Of a stretch of DNA of 64,000 nt, positions 18,607 through 27,797 are shown piece after piece (the first letter of the stretch is position 1; every line of letters starts with the position of its first letter). The notes below the pieces were generated by a model, which saw only the letters and a list, made by a program, of their open reading frames with translations, was not told the origin of the DNA and searched no databases. The stretch is taken from contig NJBF01000002.1 in NCBI GenBank assembly GCA_003144275.1, forward strand, positions 1-64,000, written 5' to 3'. The DNA comes from Candidatus Heimdallarchaeota archaeon B3_Heim. GTDB lineage: Archaea; Asgardarchaeota; Heimdallarchaeia; Hodarchaeales; Hodarchaeaceae. The position numbers and the translations under genes are program-made.

Positions 18607-19023
18607 GTGAAACACATAAGTACTTTTCAAACTGCAGAATTGGTATTAATTCCTATTACATTTGTCTTCAGTCAAATATTGATAATCTTATTTGGATTGT
18701 CAATTATAGGTGAAGATACATGGACTTTTATGGGATTTCCGATGGTTGTTGGGGGTTTAATAGCAATATCCCTAATTATTGTATTAAATAATAAAGTTGA
18801 GATTAATAAATTTTGTCAACTAGAAATTATTTTTAGGATTATTACCATCATAGGAGGAGTTTTATTTATTTTAATCCTGGGGTTGCAGATTATTTTCCAA
18901 GCAACTGGAATCTTGATATTTTCTCTCCTCTCACTTGTAATATCAATCATTGGAGATATGATGACCATTCAATGTATTTATTTCTTGCAGAAATTCGTTA
19001 TTGGGCGGGATCGTTCAGAATAA
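18607..19023 (+). CDS. Four-helix membrane protein of unknown function
   Basis: 138 residues from a GTG start. Four evenly spaced hydrophobic helices with very short loops (for example LVLIPITFVFSQILIILFGL and TIIGGVLFILILGLQIIF). It ends with a short charged tail. The 3' end overlaps the convergent acyl-CoA synthetase subunit gene by 26 bases. No family recognised. Confidence 0.55.
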   Translation: MKHISTFQTAELVLIPITFVFSQILIILFGLSIIGEDTWTFMGFPMVVGGLIAISLIIVLNNKVEINKFCQLEIIFRIITIIGGVLFILILGLQIIFQATGILIFSLLSLVISIIGDMMTIQCIYFLQKFVIGRDRSE

Positions 19024-19702
19024 TTCGAGCATCGACAACAGTCACACCCTTATCCGTAGCAAAAATTGGATTAAGGTCTAACTCTTCAATTTCAGGAAAT
19101 TTTTCAATGAACTTTGAAGTTTTCATTAATAATTCAATTAACGCTTTCTTGTCAACTACTGGCTGACCACGAATACCATCCAGTATTTTTGCTGCCTTAA
19201 TCTCCGAAATCATTTCAGTTGCATCTTCTTGCTCAATTGGAATTAACCGAAATACAACATCTTTCAAAATTTCTACATAAATTCCCCCAAGACCAAATGC
19301 CAAAATAGGTCCAAACATTGGATCCTGGGTAGAACCAATTAATAATTCGATTCCAGATTCCATCTTTTCAATCAAAAAGCCTTCTATTCGAGCATTGGGA
19401 AGAGATTTAGCAATTTTTTCTTTCATTATCTCAAATTGTTCTTTTAATTCCTCAACACTTCTAATATCAGTAATCACTCCTCCAATATCTGATTTATGAA
19501 GGATATCCTCAGAGCTAACCTTTAGTACAATAGGAAAACCTATTTTTTTCGATTCAGATATTATTGCTTCTAGAGATTGTCCATAACCTGTTGGATTAAC
19601 TGGAAATCCTTCTTTTATTAGAATGGTTTTTGATTCCTGAACTGTTAATACCTTTCTTTTCTGTTGTATTGCTGAGGTTAGGATTTTTTTAGCTTCGGAC
19701 AT
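18998..19702 (-). CDS. acdB: ADP-forming acetyl/acyl-CoA synthetase, beta subunit
   Basis: 234 residues, ATP-grasp fold. Recognisable parts are FPIVLKVSSEDILHKSDIGGV, the GFLIEKMESGIELLIGSTQDPMFGP stretch with ATP-binding residues, FGLGGIYVEILKDVVFRLIP, and EELDLNPIFAT..VTVVDARI. The beta subunit works with an alpha CoA-binding subunit to make ATP from acyl-CoA in peptide and sugar fermentation. No alpha subunit is in the window, so it is encoded elsewhere, as in Pyrococcus-type two-subunit enzymes. Normal length. Confidence 0.9.
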   Translation of the reverse strand: MSEAKKILTSAIQQKRKVLTVQESKTILIKEGFPVNPTGYGQSLEAIISESKKIGFPIVLKVSSEDILHKSDIGGVITDIRSVEELKEQFEIMKEKIAKSLPNARIEGFLIEKMESGIELLIGSTQDPMFGPILAFGLGGIYVEILKDVVFRLIPIEQEDATEMISEIKAAKILDGIRGQPVVDKKALIELLMKTSKFIEKFPEIEELDLNPIFATDKGVTVVDARIILNDPAQ

Positions 19703-19812
19703 GTTTTTACCTTCTTACTATTCTCTTATCGAGTTTCATATATTACCTCATATCAGATGGTAAGGATGTCGCTCCTGATAAGAACACTGAACGAAAATAT
19801 GGAGGAATGGGG

Positions 19813-20712
19813 TTACTTTAAACTTTTTGTTAATAAGCCTGTAACTCCAGAGATTTGATTTTCTTCATTTAAATCACCTTTTAATATAACAACAAATTCA
19901 TTCTCATTACTGAGGATTTCTGTATGATCATTAATAATTGAATAAATTGTTGCTTTTGTCCCGAGACTTCTAACTCCTGCTAATATTAGTACCCATTTTT
20001 CTGTGTGTATAGGATTCCGAAAAATTGCTATTAAGGCTTGATTTGGTTCTGAAAAATCTTCCTTCCCTGACACTAACCTATTTTCAGTAAAATAGACATT
20101 AAACTTTTGCTTCAGCGTTTTATTAAACTTGGCCGTTAATTCGTTTGTAATATGCCCTCCTATAAGAATCAGATTACTTGGTTTTGCTGGTTTCCCTGAC
20201 AAATAATTCAGATCGGTAACGACAAGATTCGAGTTAGGGTGGTGGTATGTATTTGCTAATTTAGTACCAAGATACCAACATAATTCACCCACAAGATGGC
20301 CGTCGCGGGATATAGCATCATATTTTCCATGAGGAACCGAGCTTCCCACAACAATTCTTGCATCAAACTCCCTAGGTGTGCAGAATCGTGGTAGAAATAA
20401 TTTTTCAAAAACTGACTCTTCTACTTTAGAACCATTATTTAGTAATGTGAGTAAGAAGTCAGTTGCGACAGGTCTTAGTAACTTGGCTCTTCCTTGTTTT
20501 ATAGAGCGTAATCCTTTAAGCTCAATTAAACCTGCTTTACGTAATTGCGTTAGATGGTAGTGAATTTTCGATTCAGAAATATTTAATTCCTTTGCTAACT
20601 GTTTTGCATAAATAGGTTCATCTTGTATCAGTAGTTTCATTATTTTCCAACGTAATCTATGGGCAAGGACAATAGCTTGTGATGGGTCAATAACATAAAG
20701 ATGATTTTTCAT
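19813..20712 (-). CDS. ArsR-like winged-helix regulator with a C-terminal Rossmann-like/S-layer-like domain
   Basis: 299 residues. ATG at 20712 is chosen because GGAG sits 8 bases before it; TTG at 20754 would add 14. Residues about 10-85 form a winged helix (RLRWKIMKLLIQ..YAKQLAKELNISESKIHYHLTQLRKAGLIEL). The C-terminal half contains NLILIGGHITNELT and NPIHTEKWVLILAGVRSLGTKATIYSI, a pattern also found in archaeal S-layer protein outer domains and in archaeal HTH proteins of unknown ligand. It probably senses a ligand or envelope state; the target is unknown. It is oriented divergently from glmS, which supplies precursors for envelope glycans. Confidence 0.65.
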   Translation of the reverse strand: MKNHLYVIDPSQAIVLAHRLRWKIMKLLIQDEPIYAKQLAKELNISESKIHYHLTQLRKAGLIELKGLRSIKQGRAKLLRPVATDFLLTLLNNGSKVEESVFEKLFLPRFCTPREFDARIVVGSSVPHGKYDAISRDGHLVGELCWYLGTKLANTYHHPNSNLVVTDLNYLSGKPAKPSNLILIGGHITNELTAKFNKTLKQKFNVYFTENRLVSGKEDFSEPNQALIAIFRNPIHTEKWVLILAGVRSLGTKATIYSIINDHTEILSNENEFVVILKGDLNEENQISGVTGLLTKSLK

Positions 20713-21043
20713 ATATTTTACTCCATACATACTCGGATCTTGGACAGGAAGCAAAAAGAACTGCCTCTAAAAAAACTGACTCAAAATGAACTAGAATAGT
20801 AATTAATCAAAAAAGGTAGTTTGTTTCGTTTTTATTTCTGGAATTCTTTAGTACGAAGTACAGGATTAACGGGGTGAATTTCCTTCTGGAGAGCAAAAAC
20901 AATTTCTAAAACTGATTTGAATGTATTATCTACTTCAAGTAAATCTTAAGATAAGACATTTAAATACCTTTTATTGTAAAGTTTAACATCAGAATAATTT
21001 CTATCTATTCATTTAATCTCATTTCCGGGTGGAAGTATTTTAT

Positions 21044-22873
21044 ATGTGTGGAATCATTGCTATCACTACTCGCAGAAAAACCAATGTCTCAAAAATGATC
21101 ACTTCAGGCTTGAAACGGCTAGAATATCGCGGTTATGACAGTGTAGGTATTGCAACAATCAGTGAGGGTAAAATCCAAACAATGAAAGATGCAGGTACAA
21201 TAGATCAAGTAACCAGCAGACTCTCTTTTGATACACTTGAAGGAAGTACAGGTATTGGACATACACGATGGGCAACTCATGGTCCACCTACTCGTATAAA
21301 TGCGCATCCTCATGCTGATTGTTCAGATTCGTTAATGGTAGTTCATAATGGAATCATTGATAATTATCTATCTCTTAGAAATGATTTAAAGAAGCAAGGT
21401 CATAAATTTAAATCCGAGACAGATACAGAAGTTCTTGCACATCTGATAGAGGAAGAATTCAAATCAGAAAAAGGCCCCAATGCAGTTATCCAAGCTTTCA
21501 AGAAAGCATTAGACAAAATCGAAGGTACTTATGCGATAACATTAATTCATACAGCTGACCCTACAAAAATATTTTTAGCTCGCAAAGATAGTCCACTTGT
21601 TATTGGAGTACAGGATGATACAAAGTTCGCTGCGAGTGATATTCCAGCATTTTTAGAATATACTAAGAATGCTATTGTACTTAAAAATGGTGAAGTTGCC
21701 ACATTAACACCAGAGGCAGTCTATATCGAGAAAAACGGGTTTAGAGTTCAACCGAAACCGTTTATTGTATCTTGGACTGCAGAAAGTGCACAAAAAAGTG
21801 GGTACCCCCATTTTATGCTAAAAGAAATTCATGAACAGCCTATTGCATTGCAGAATACCCTGAATGTAAATGTCAAAGCTCTTGAAGAGGCCACGAAGAG
21901 AATTCTTGAAGCAGAGAAAATCATTATTCTGGCGGCAGGGACAAGTTATCACGCGGGACTTTCTGGATATTACCAATTTCAACGCTTACTAAAACAAAAA
22001 CCTATATATCCAATAATTGCTTCGGAATATGAGACCTACAATCACCTCGTTGATGAAAATACGTGTATTCTAGCAGTAAGCCAATCTGGTGAAACTTTAG
22101 ATGTAATGAAGGGCCTTACTGCTGCAAGAAAAGCTGGAGCAAAGATAATTTCGATAGCAAATGTCATTGATTCGTCAATACCCAGATTAAGTCAAGTTGC
22201 TCTTTACACAAAAGCTGGGCCAGAAATAGGAGTTGCAGCTACCAAAACTCACACTGCACAAGTAGCCCTTCTTGCGAGGTTATCACTACAATTAGAGTAT
22301 TCATTGAATGTATGGAATCAACAGGAATTTTCTTCTATAATTACAGATTTCACTTCAGAAGTCCCTTCCATTACACGAACGGTAATCAATCAGAACGAAT
22401 TTAAAGCAAAACAGCTAGCTTCCATTATATCAGACCAAAATCATTCATATTTTCTTGCGAGAGGAAAAAATTTACCAATTGCTATGGAAGGAGCATTAAA
22501 ATTAAAAGAAATATCTTACATTCATGCAGAGGCTTTTCCTGCTGGAGAAAGTAAACATGGTCCGATTGCTATCGTAGAACCTAAATTTCCTGTCTTTATT
22601 ATATCACCAAAAGATGAGACAAGGAAAAAAATGTTCAGCAATTCGGAAGAGATGAAAGCTCGGGGAGGATATATCATCTCCATAACGCATAAAGACCAAG
22701 AAATTGTTAAAAGATCTGATCAAAGCTTTCTGATTCCTGAATCTAGTTCTCCCTTAATTACACCTATCTCATATGTCATTCCATTACAGATGATCTCATA
22801 TTACGCTGCTGTCCATCGAGGTTTTGACCCTGATAAACCCAAAAACCTCGCTAAAACAGTTACGGTAGAATAA
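21044..22873 (+). CDS. glmS: Glutamine--fructose-6-phosphate aminotransferase (isomerizing)
   Basis: 609 residues. The start must be ATG 21044, because the nucleophile is the N-terminal Cys of MCGIIAITT; a GTG 15 bases upstream would bury it. GGTGG (21029-21033) is the Shine-Dalgarno. Glutaminase domain: EYRGYDSVGIA, GHTRWATHG, VHNGIIDN. Two SIS domains follow: AAGTSYHAGL, SQSGETLDV, then ARGKNLPIAMEGALKLKEISYIHAEAF. The C-terminus DKPKNLAKTVTVE is the channel tail. It makes glucosamine-6-phosphate for UDP-GlcNAc, needed for N-glycans and envelope. Confidence 0.95.
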   Translation: MCGIIAITTRRKTNVSKMITSGLKRLEYRGYDSVGIATISEGKIQTMKDAGTIDQVTSRLSFDTLEGSTGIGHTRWATHGPPTRINAHPHADCSDSLMVVHNGIIDNYLSLRNDLKKQGHKFKSETDTEVLAHLIEEEFKSEKGPNAVIQAFKKALDKIEGTYAITLIHTADPTKIFLARKDSPLVIGVQDDTKFAASDIPAFLEYTKNAIVLKNGEVATLTPEAVYIEKNGFRVQPKPFIVSWTAESAQKSGYPHFMLKEIHEQPIALQNTLNVNVKALEEATKRILEAEKIIILAAGTSYHAGLSGYYQFQRLLKQKPIYPIIASEYETYNHLVDENTCILAVSQSGETLDVMKGLTAARKAGAKIISIANVIDSSIPRLSQVALYTKAGPEIGVAATKTHTAQVALLARLSLQLEYSLNVWNQQEFSSIITDFTSEVPSITRTVINQNEFKAKQLASIISDQNHSYFLARGKNLPIAMEGALKLKEISYIHAEAFPAGESKHGPIAIVEPKFPVFIISPKDETRKKMFSNSEEMKARGGYIISITHKDQEIVKRSDQSFLIPESSSPLITPISYVIPLQMISYYAAVHRGFDPDKPKNLAKTVTVE

Positions 22874-22887
22874 AACGAAAAAATAAA

Positions 22888-23247
22888 TTACCTGTATAGA
22901 ACTCGTTCTATCGTCTTTGAGGATTGTTCTTTTTTCGTTTCAGTTTCCTCCTCATCATCTTGATCCATAGGTATTCGATAAAACTTATTCTCATTCCCAA
23001 CCTGAACATAGATCGCCCCAGGATATTTGTTTTTATTTTCTAATTTCTCTTTGAATTGACCGAAAAAACGAACAATTTCATCTTTAGTCTCAGATACAGC
23101 TATTACTCGGCTTCCATACAGCAATACCCATTTACCCTTACATATTGCTTTTCGTAAGAGGGCCTGCATACTCCAGTAAGATGCTTCTTCATGGAGAAAG
23201 TAATCTAAAATCGTCAAACAATTGCATCCATTTTCTTGATGAATCAC
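22888..23247 (-). CDS. DUF5678-like small protein
   Basis: 119 residues. The core GKWVLLYGSRVIAVSETKDEIVRFF..YPGAIYVQVG matches the 'GKWVAL..g..VVA' pattern of DUF5678 proteins, small archaeal and bacterial beta-rich proteins often next to retropepsin-like aspartic proteases; none is seen here. The C-terminus is acidic and charged. Convergent with glmS, with 14 bases between stops. The N-terminal 25 residues with CNC may be upstream read-through; a later start is possible but no better Met is visible. Confidence 0.45.
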   Translation of the reverse strand: MIHQENGCNCLTILDYFLHEEASYWSMQALLRKAICKGKWVLLYGSRVIAVSETKDEIVRFFGQFKEKLENKNKYPGAIYVQVGNENKFYRIPMDQDDEEETETKKEQSSKTIERVLYR

Positions 23248-23501
23248 AATCTGTCAAGAAAAAATCAAGTCACATCTTAGAACTTAAGTTAAAAAACGTT
23301 ATGGTTAGCAGAAATTTCAATATTAACGCTTCATTTCTTCCAATATTGCAAATGGTGATTCGATTTCCACTATGAATAGTTCATATCGGAAGAAACTTAA
23401 AAATGAAAAAGAATTCATTTCTACTTTTCAAATTTCTCAGCTAATTCTAATATAGTATCAAATAAGAGCGGAAGATTTGAGAAATATAAATTTCTGAAAA
23501 T

Positions 23502-23981
23502 TTAAATAGGTTCAAACAGAATCCAGAAGTGTATAGCAAATCCAGTTAGTATACCCATGACAATAAGGCGAATTGTAGTACCGATAATTCGTTCTCTTAT
23601 AGTTCTTTCTTCACTCGTCTCGACAAAGAAAATCAACCAGAAAACCGAGAATATTCCACCAAATGAAAACAGTAAAGCTAATGGGTAATATAATCCTTGA
23701 TCAATGAACGGAGCCCAACCAGAGAATTCGTCTTCAGACGTTTCCGTAGAATCAGTAGTATCGGTAGTATCGGTAGTATCAGTAGTATCGGTAGTATCGT
23801 TTTCTAGGAGAATGTCAAATGCAATATAAAAGTTAGGTGTTTCAGTTTCTGGAACGACCGTTATTTTGTTAATATCACCATTCTCCTGTTGATAAGCTGA
23901 TAGAGGGGTTACAATAAATACTGTGAACAGAGTTAATGCAAAAAGACAAATAGCGACATGTCGAATACCCTTAGAGGTCAT
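23502..23981 (-). CDS. Secreted/anchored small membrane protein with a Thr-Asp repeat linker
   Basis: 159 residues. An N-terminal signal anchor (about HVAICLFALTLFTVFIVTPLSAY) precedes a short outside domain, then a tandem Asp-Thr-Thr repeat of about six units (near 23745-23800). Two membrane helices follow (LALLFSFGGIFSVFWLIFF and LIVMGILTGFAIHFWILF). Positively charged RTIRERI between them suggests an inner loop. The repeat is an imperfect 9-base minisatellite and may vary in length between strains. No family recognised. Confidence 0.6.
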   Translation of the reverse strand: MTSKGIRHVAICLFALTLFTVFIVTPLSAYQQENGDINKITVVPETETPNFYIAFDILLENDTTDTTDTTDTTDTTDSTETSEDEFSGWAPFIDQGLYYPLALLFSFGGIFSVFWLIFFVETSEERTIRERIIGTTIRLIVMGILTGFAIHFWILFEPI

Positions 23982-24193
23982 TGTTTTTCTTTACTCCAAG
24001 AATCAGGCTGAAGAAATCGCCCTTTTCATCGATTCTTGCTTAAATGTAGTTGTTTAAAAAAACTTACTTAATGTTCGAGCTTCGTCAATTTTCTTTATTG
24101 ATCTGTCAAATTGAGGGGAAAAGAATAAAGAAAAATAATTAAACTTCTCTTACTGCCTTATTACTTTTTCATAACGGACTAAAGATAAACAAT

Positions 24194-24266
24194 GCGCTGA
24201 TAGTCTAGTCTGGTAGGACTCCAGCCTTCCAAGCTGGCTACCCGGGTTCAAATCCCGGTCGGCGCA
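24194..24266 (+). tRNA. tRNA-Gly (TCC), no intron
   Basis: Complete cloverleaf: acceptor GCGCTGA/TCGGCGC, anticodon stem CCAGC/GCTGG with loop CTTCCAA, T-arm CCGGG-TTCAAAT-CCCGG and discriminator A. No CCA encoded. Confidence 0.95.
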
Positions 24267-24282
24267 TATTATAATTAAGGTA

Positions 24283-25524
24283 TCAAGTGACAACATATCT
24301 TAAAATTACGCATATGCCACCGAAACTTTCTATCTGACGTCCTTCTTCCGTTTGTGAACTTATAATCTCCACTTGTGTACTTGTCTTTTCTGCAAGATCA
24401 CCAAGGTCCATTATCAGGTCTTTTAGCACAACGTTCCAATTAACACTTTTGCATTGAGAGCACTGGTCTTTTTGTAAAGTAGAACTAAAGTTATCTACAT
24501 CAATTGGATCTAATGTTTTTTCTATAATATGGTTGCAATTTTTACATGTTGCAATTACTCGCGTTTTATTTACGCTTTCTGAAATTAATAATACCTCTAC
24601 TGCTCCCATTATTAGGTTCTCTCTAACCTGTTGTTCCCCATAATTGGCTTTTCCTGCAATAAGAGCATCTTTGAACCTTCGTACTAGCTGTTTTTCTTCC
24701 ATAATTGCAATTCCCTCCAAGACTTCCTCGGAATTTTCGACCAGTTCATTAATGCCACCTTCATCCCCGCCATATCCTAAATTTTTGATACCCACAACTT
24801 TATCTCGCAATCTGGGGTCAAAATGTTCAATAATTTGATCTTTGGTTTGACCTGGACCACCAATGATTACTCCTTTCAATTCATATTTAGCATCTTCAAG
24901 GAAGTATTGCTTCATTTCATCTGCTACTCGTTTTAAGTAACGAGCAATTGCTTCAACTCGCAGTCGAGCATACCGAACACTACTTTGACCGCCTTTTCTA
25001 TGTTTTTTTGCAGCTCCACTTCGTGTACTCTTAATAATCTGGACATGATCTCCCTTTAAGGTGGCAATAGTAGCTTTAGCACTGTCTATAGCTAATAGTG
25101 CAAAAACATCTTTTTCTCCCAATTTTTCAATCAGATGCTCAACATGGAATCGATTATCGCAAACATATAGCTTTCGTGAAATGGGATCTTTGGGTTCGAA
25201 AACGTAAGATTCTAACTTAAAATCCTTATGTCCAGAATCAGCAGTAGCACCCGCAAATATAGCCAATCCTGACTCTGGTGCTTTGTGTCCGTATAATCTA
25301 AGTTTTCCAATTACGTTTCTTAGAGCTGAGACAACGTTTTTCTGAGTAAATTTGCTTCTAATATTGGTAGCAGTGCCAATTTCATCTGATAATTCTTGTA
25401 CAAAATCTGCGATAGCACGATTTGGAGGAACATAAAGAGAAATCAGACATGTACTCCCATCAGGAGATTCTTTCTCTTTTAATTCTTTTAATTCCCTTTC
25501 ATATTTATAAGCTCTATAAGAAAT
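24283..25524 (-). CDS. prf1: Peptide chain release factor aRF1, apparent ATT start
   Basis: 413 residues when read from ATT at 25522-25524. A TTG at 25266 would give only 327 and cut off the whole stop-codon recognition domain. That domain is present and in frame: GSTCLISLYVPPNRAIADFVQELSDEIG, then TATNIRSKFTQKNV, in which the usual NIKS reads NIRS. The peptidyl-release GGQ is in KKHRKGGQSSVRYARLR, and a zinc-ribbon-like CKNC..CSQCK lies in domain 3. Between the in-frame stop at 25537 and the conserved region there is no ATG, GTG or TTG. AGGAG ends about 9 bases before the ATT. A sequencing error is the alternative. Confidence 0.85.
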   Translation of the reverse strand: MSYRAYKYERELKELKEKESPDGSTCLISLYVPPNRAIADFVQELSDEIGTATNIRSKFTQKNVVSALRNVIGKLRLYGHKAPESGLAIFAGATADSGHKDFKLESYVFEPKDPISRKLYVCDNRFHVEHLIEKLGEKDVFALLAIDSAKATIATLKGDHVQIIKSTRSGAAKKHRKGGQSSVRYARLRVEAIARYLKRVADEMKQYFLEDAKYELKGVIIGGPGQTKDQIIEHFDPRLRDKVVGIKNLGYGGDEGGINELVENSEEVLEGIAIMEEKQLVRRFKDALIAGKANYGEQQVRENLIMGAVEVLLISESVNKTRVIATCKNCNHIIEKTLDPIDVDNFSSTLQKDQCSQCKSVNWNVVLKDLIMDLGDLAEKTSTQVEIISSQTEEGRQIESFGGICVILRYVVT

Positions 25525-25679
25525 TGTAAATTTCTCCTATAATATTACTAGTAAGGATGTATTCTCCCCGTACTCCATATTTCTTTCTTTCAACACACTA
25601 ATAAAAGTATTATCAATGATAATAGCGAAAGAAGGGGAGAACGCACTTTTTGATTACAATTATGCAAGATCGAGTGAAA

Positions 25680-26690
25680 TCACAATCTCGTTTTTTCTTC
25701 ATACACAGGTTTGAGTACCCTCTCAAATTGAGAGTAATTTTGCAATAGAGCATTAAGAGTCAGTTTTTTCCAATCACATATAGCTGAATATTCCACCAGA
25801 TCCAGTCCTAATAGTGAGGAGGAAGAATCATTTAGGAGAATAGAGATTTCTTCAAAGAGATTTTCTAGCTTCTTTATATGCAAATTTATGCTTTTTTTCT
25901 TACGTTCCCTGAATAAAACCAAGTCTTCAAAGAGATTTATTTCTTTACCAACAAGAGTGGGAGTGGTTAGATCAATGTGATCTGGTAGCATTTGAATTTG
26001 TTGATTTAAATTCATTGTATGTCCAATTAGTAATATACGATGCCAATAACTGGACAAACCTAAATAATTTTGCGTAGGTTGAAGATAATCTAGATCTATT
26101 GAGATGTACACCTTTTTCTCAGCAATCCACTCTAAAAATGAATTATCTTCACTTAATTCTGTCAGCTCTGAAGCAATATACGGTACAGAAGAGCGCGCAT
26201 AATTCAACTCATAAAATGTATCAGCCCAGCCCCCAATAATTGAAGTTCGTTTTGCGATATTTTCTGTAAGCCAGGCTCCATGAATACCTGTATAATTCCC
26301 TAAATCCAAATGAGCATCAAATGTAATTATTCTAAAGTTATCCTTATGCCTTCTTAAAAGTAATTGAGCTTTATAGCGGGAAGGAGCATGTGACGTCGCT
26401 AATGTTAACTTCTTATTGCTGATCTTCCAAGAATTATCTGGAATATCTGTAAAAGAATTTGTACCTAGAATATTAGTGTGGGGTGGATTGTTGAGGAGTT
26501 GTTTGAAATGATTTTCAAACGTACTATTGATAAGTCCGCTAAAATCGATACCAAGGTGATTTTTCCGAATTTTTTGGATCTGTCGCCAGGCCCAATATTC
26601 CTCAGCCCAAAACTGTGTTACTCCATAGGTTGTATCTGGGACACAACTAGGGAAATGGGCACCGTTTGTAAATTGTTTAGATTTATTCAA
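25680..26690 (-). CDS. Arginase/ureohydrolase-fold protein
   Basis: 336 residues from TTG. Ureohydrolase signatures are ITFDAHLDLGNYTGIHGAWLT (metal ligands D-H-D), YISIDLDYLQP (DxDxxDP-like) and LLGLDLVEYSAICDW near the C-terminus. The usual GGDH first ligand is replaced by ATSHAPSRYK, so metal site or substrate may differ from arginase, agmatinase or formiminoglutamase. The N-terminus (CVPDTTYGVTQFWAEEYWAWRQIQ) is unlike classical arginases. The stop of pyrH lies just downstream in the same direction. Function as a C-N hydrolase is likely, substrate unknown. Confidence 0.65.
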   Translation of the reverse strand: MNKSKQFTNGAHFPSCVPDTTYGVTQFWAEEYWAWRQIQKIRKNHLGIDFSGLINSTFENHFKQLLNNPPHTNILGTNSFTDIPDNSWKISNKKLTLATSHAPSRYKAQLLLRRHKDNFRIITFDAHLDLGNYTGIHGAWLTENIAKRTSIIGGWADTFYELNYARSSVPYIASELTELSEDNSFLEWIAEKKVYISIDLDYLQPTQNYLGLSSYWHRILLIGHTMNLNQQIQMLPDHIDLTTPTLVGKEINLFEDLVLFRERKKKSINLHIKKLENLFEEISILLNDSSSSLLGLDLVEYSAICDWKKLTLNALLQNYSQFERVLKPVYEEKTRL

Positions 26691-26696
26691 TTCAGT

Positions 26697-27377
26697 TCAA
26701 CGATTTTGAATTACAGTACCCACATTTACTCCTTCAATCGCTTGTTCAATTTTATTCATTACTTTTGGACAAATAATTATCCGAATATTGGAACGTTCAC
26801 AAATTTTTGCTGCAATCAGTGTGAAAGGGGCATTTGATCCTGCTCCTAAAGAAAGGGGAGAAATTACTTCATAAAATTCTTTATAGGTTAATTCAATGAA
26901 TTTCTTTGCATCAGGATAATTTCGAGGATCTTTATCATATATTCCATCTACATTAGTAACATTAATCAAAATTGGTGATCCGAAAAGATCAGCAACGATT
27001 GCTGCATCTTCATCAGTCTTTACTGCGGGTAAAAATCCACCAGATAAGCCAACATCAAAATGTCGCATTTGTTGTCTTAATTCCTCAATAGTTCTGGGTA
27101 AAATTGGAGAAGAAAAACCTTTAAAATAGTAGGATAGCAACTCAGCGTTTAACCATGTCGCCGCAATACCTATGTAATCACGTTCACCCTCAGTCAGCCC
27201 TTGAGGGAGAGCATGGATGTAATCTCGGGCAACTTTTCCCCCTCCACAAACAATCATAAACCTATATCGTGGAATAAGTTTTTCAATGACCTTAGAAAAC
27301 TCTTCTAAGAAATTAACATCAATCTGGCCTGGATTAATGATTGAACCACCCAAAGAAAGTGTAATTACTGGTTTCAT
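26697..27377 (-). CDS. pyrH: UMP kinase (archaeal type)
   Basis: 226 residues, amino-acid-kinase fold. SLGGSIINPGQIDVNFLEEF is at the start, followed by VCGGGKVARDYI, the family-typical DYIGIAATWLNAELL, then NVTNVDGIYDKDPRNYPDAKKF and a C-terminal SNAPFTLIAAKICERSNIRIIIC. It makes UDP from UMP. Isopentenyl phosphate kinase shares the fold but is longer and lacks the DEDAAIVADLFGSP wording; I prefer UMP kinase. It lies upstream of the arginase-fold gene (6 bases between), a likely transcript. Confidence 0.85.
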   Translation of the reverse strand: MKPVITLSLGGSIINPGQIDVNFLEEFSKVIEKLIPRYRFMIVCGGGKVARDYIHALPQGLTEGERDYIGIAATWLNAELLSYYFKGFSSPILPRTIEELRQQMRHFDVGLSGGFLPAVKTDEDAAIVADLFGSPILINVTNVDGIYDKDPRNYPDAKKFIELTYKEFYEVISPLSLGAGSNAPFTLIAAKICERSNIRIIICPKVMNKIEQAIEGVNVGTVIQNR

Positions 27378-27595
27378 TCTGATTTACTCCGAATACTTCT
27401 TAATGGAAATCTGTCTTACTACTTTAAAGTACTTCTCCTAGATTTAATAGATTTTTGATCTGATAATAATTTCTATTTTAACAGAAGAAAAAGGAATTTA
27501 GATCAATATAGTCTAGCTAAAATCACAATAGATCACTTATTCCTTAAAGAAGAGTCCATAATCAAATATCTAATAAAAAGGGAGGAAGAAAGTAG

Positions 27596-27790
27596 TGCCG
27601 AGGGCGCGAATTTCAGGTAGAGACACCTGTTCCCTATAAATGCCTTTTGAACGCACGGCAACTGGATTTCTGACGATTTAAAAAATCTTCAGACTTCAGT
27701 CCAGCGCTTACGGGATTCATCTCCATTTATGGAAACGATCCTCCCGGGTTACTCGTCTACTCACAGGAGTAAACTCTAAGCTACCTCGGC
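27596..27790 (-). tRNA. tRNA-Phe (GAA) interrupted by at least three introns
   Basis: Acceptor GCCGAGG/CCTCGGC with discriminator A. Anticodon arm CTGGA-CTGAAG | A-TCCAG (anticodon GAA). Insertions: one of about 55-65 bases in the D-loop between GCTTAG and GTAAGC (could be two adjacent introns); one of 26 bases at the canonical 37/38 site; one of 36 bases in the T-loop, between GTGCGTTC and AATTCGCGC. Removing them restores the D-stem GCTT/AAGC and T-stem GTGCG/CGCGC. The gene spans 195 bases and begins 8 bases after the L37e stop, so it may be on the same transcript. Confidence 0.85.
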
Positions 27791-27797
27791 AATGTAT

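Noticed and set aside
26697..27377. Isopentenyl phosphate kinase (would complete the mevalonate pathway)
   Set aside because: Length and motif wording fit archaeal UMP kinase better, and it is not near the mevalonate genes.
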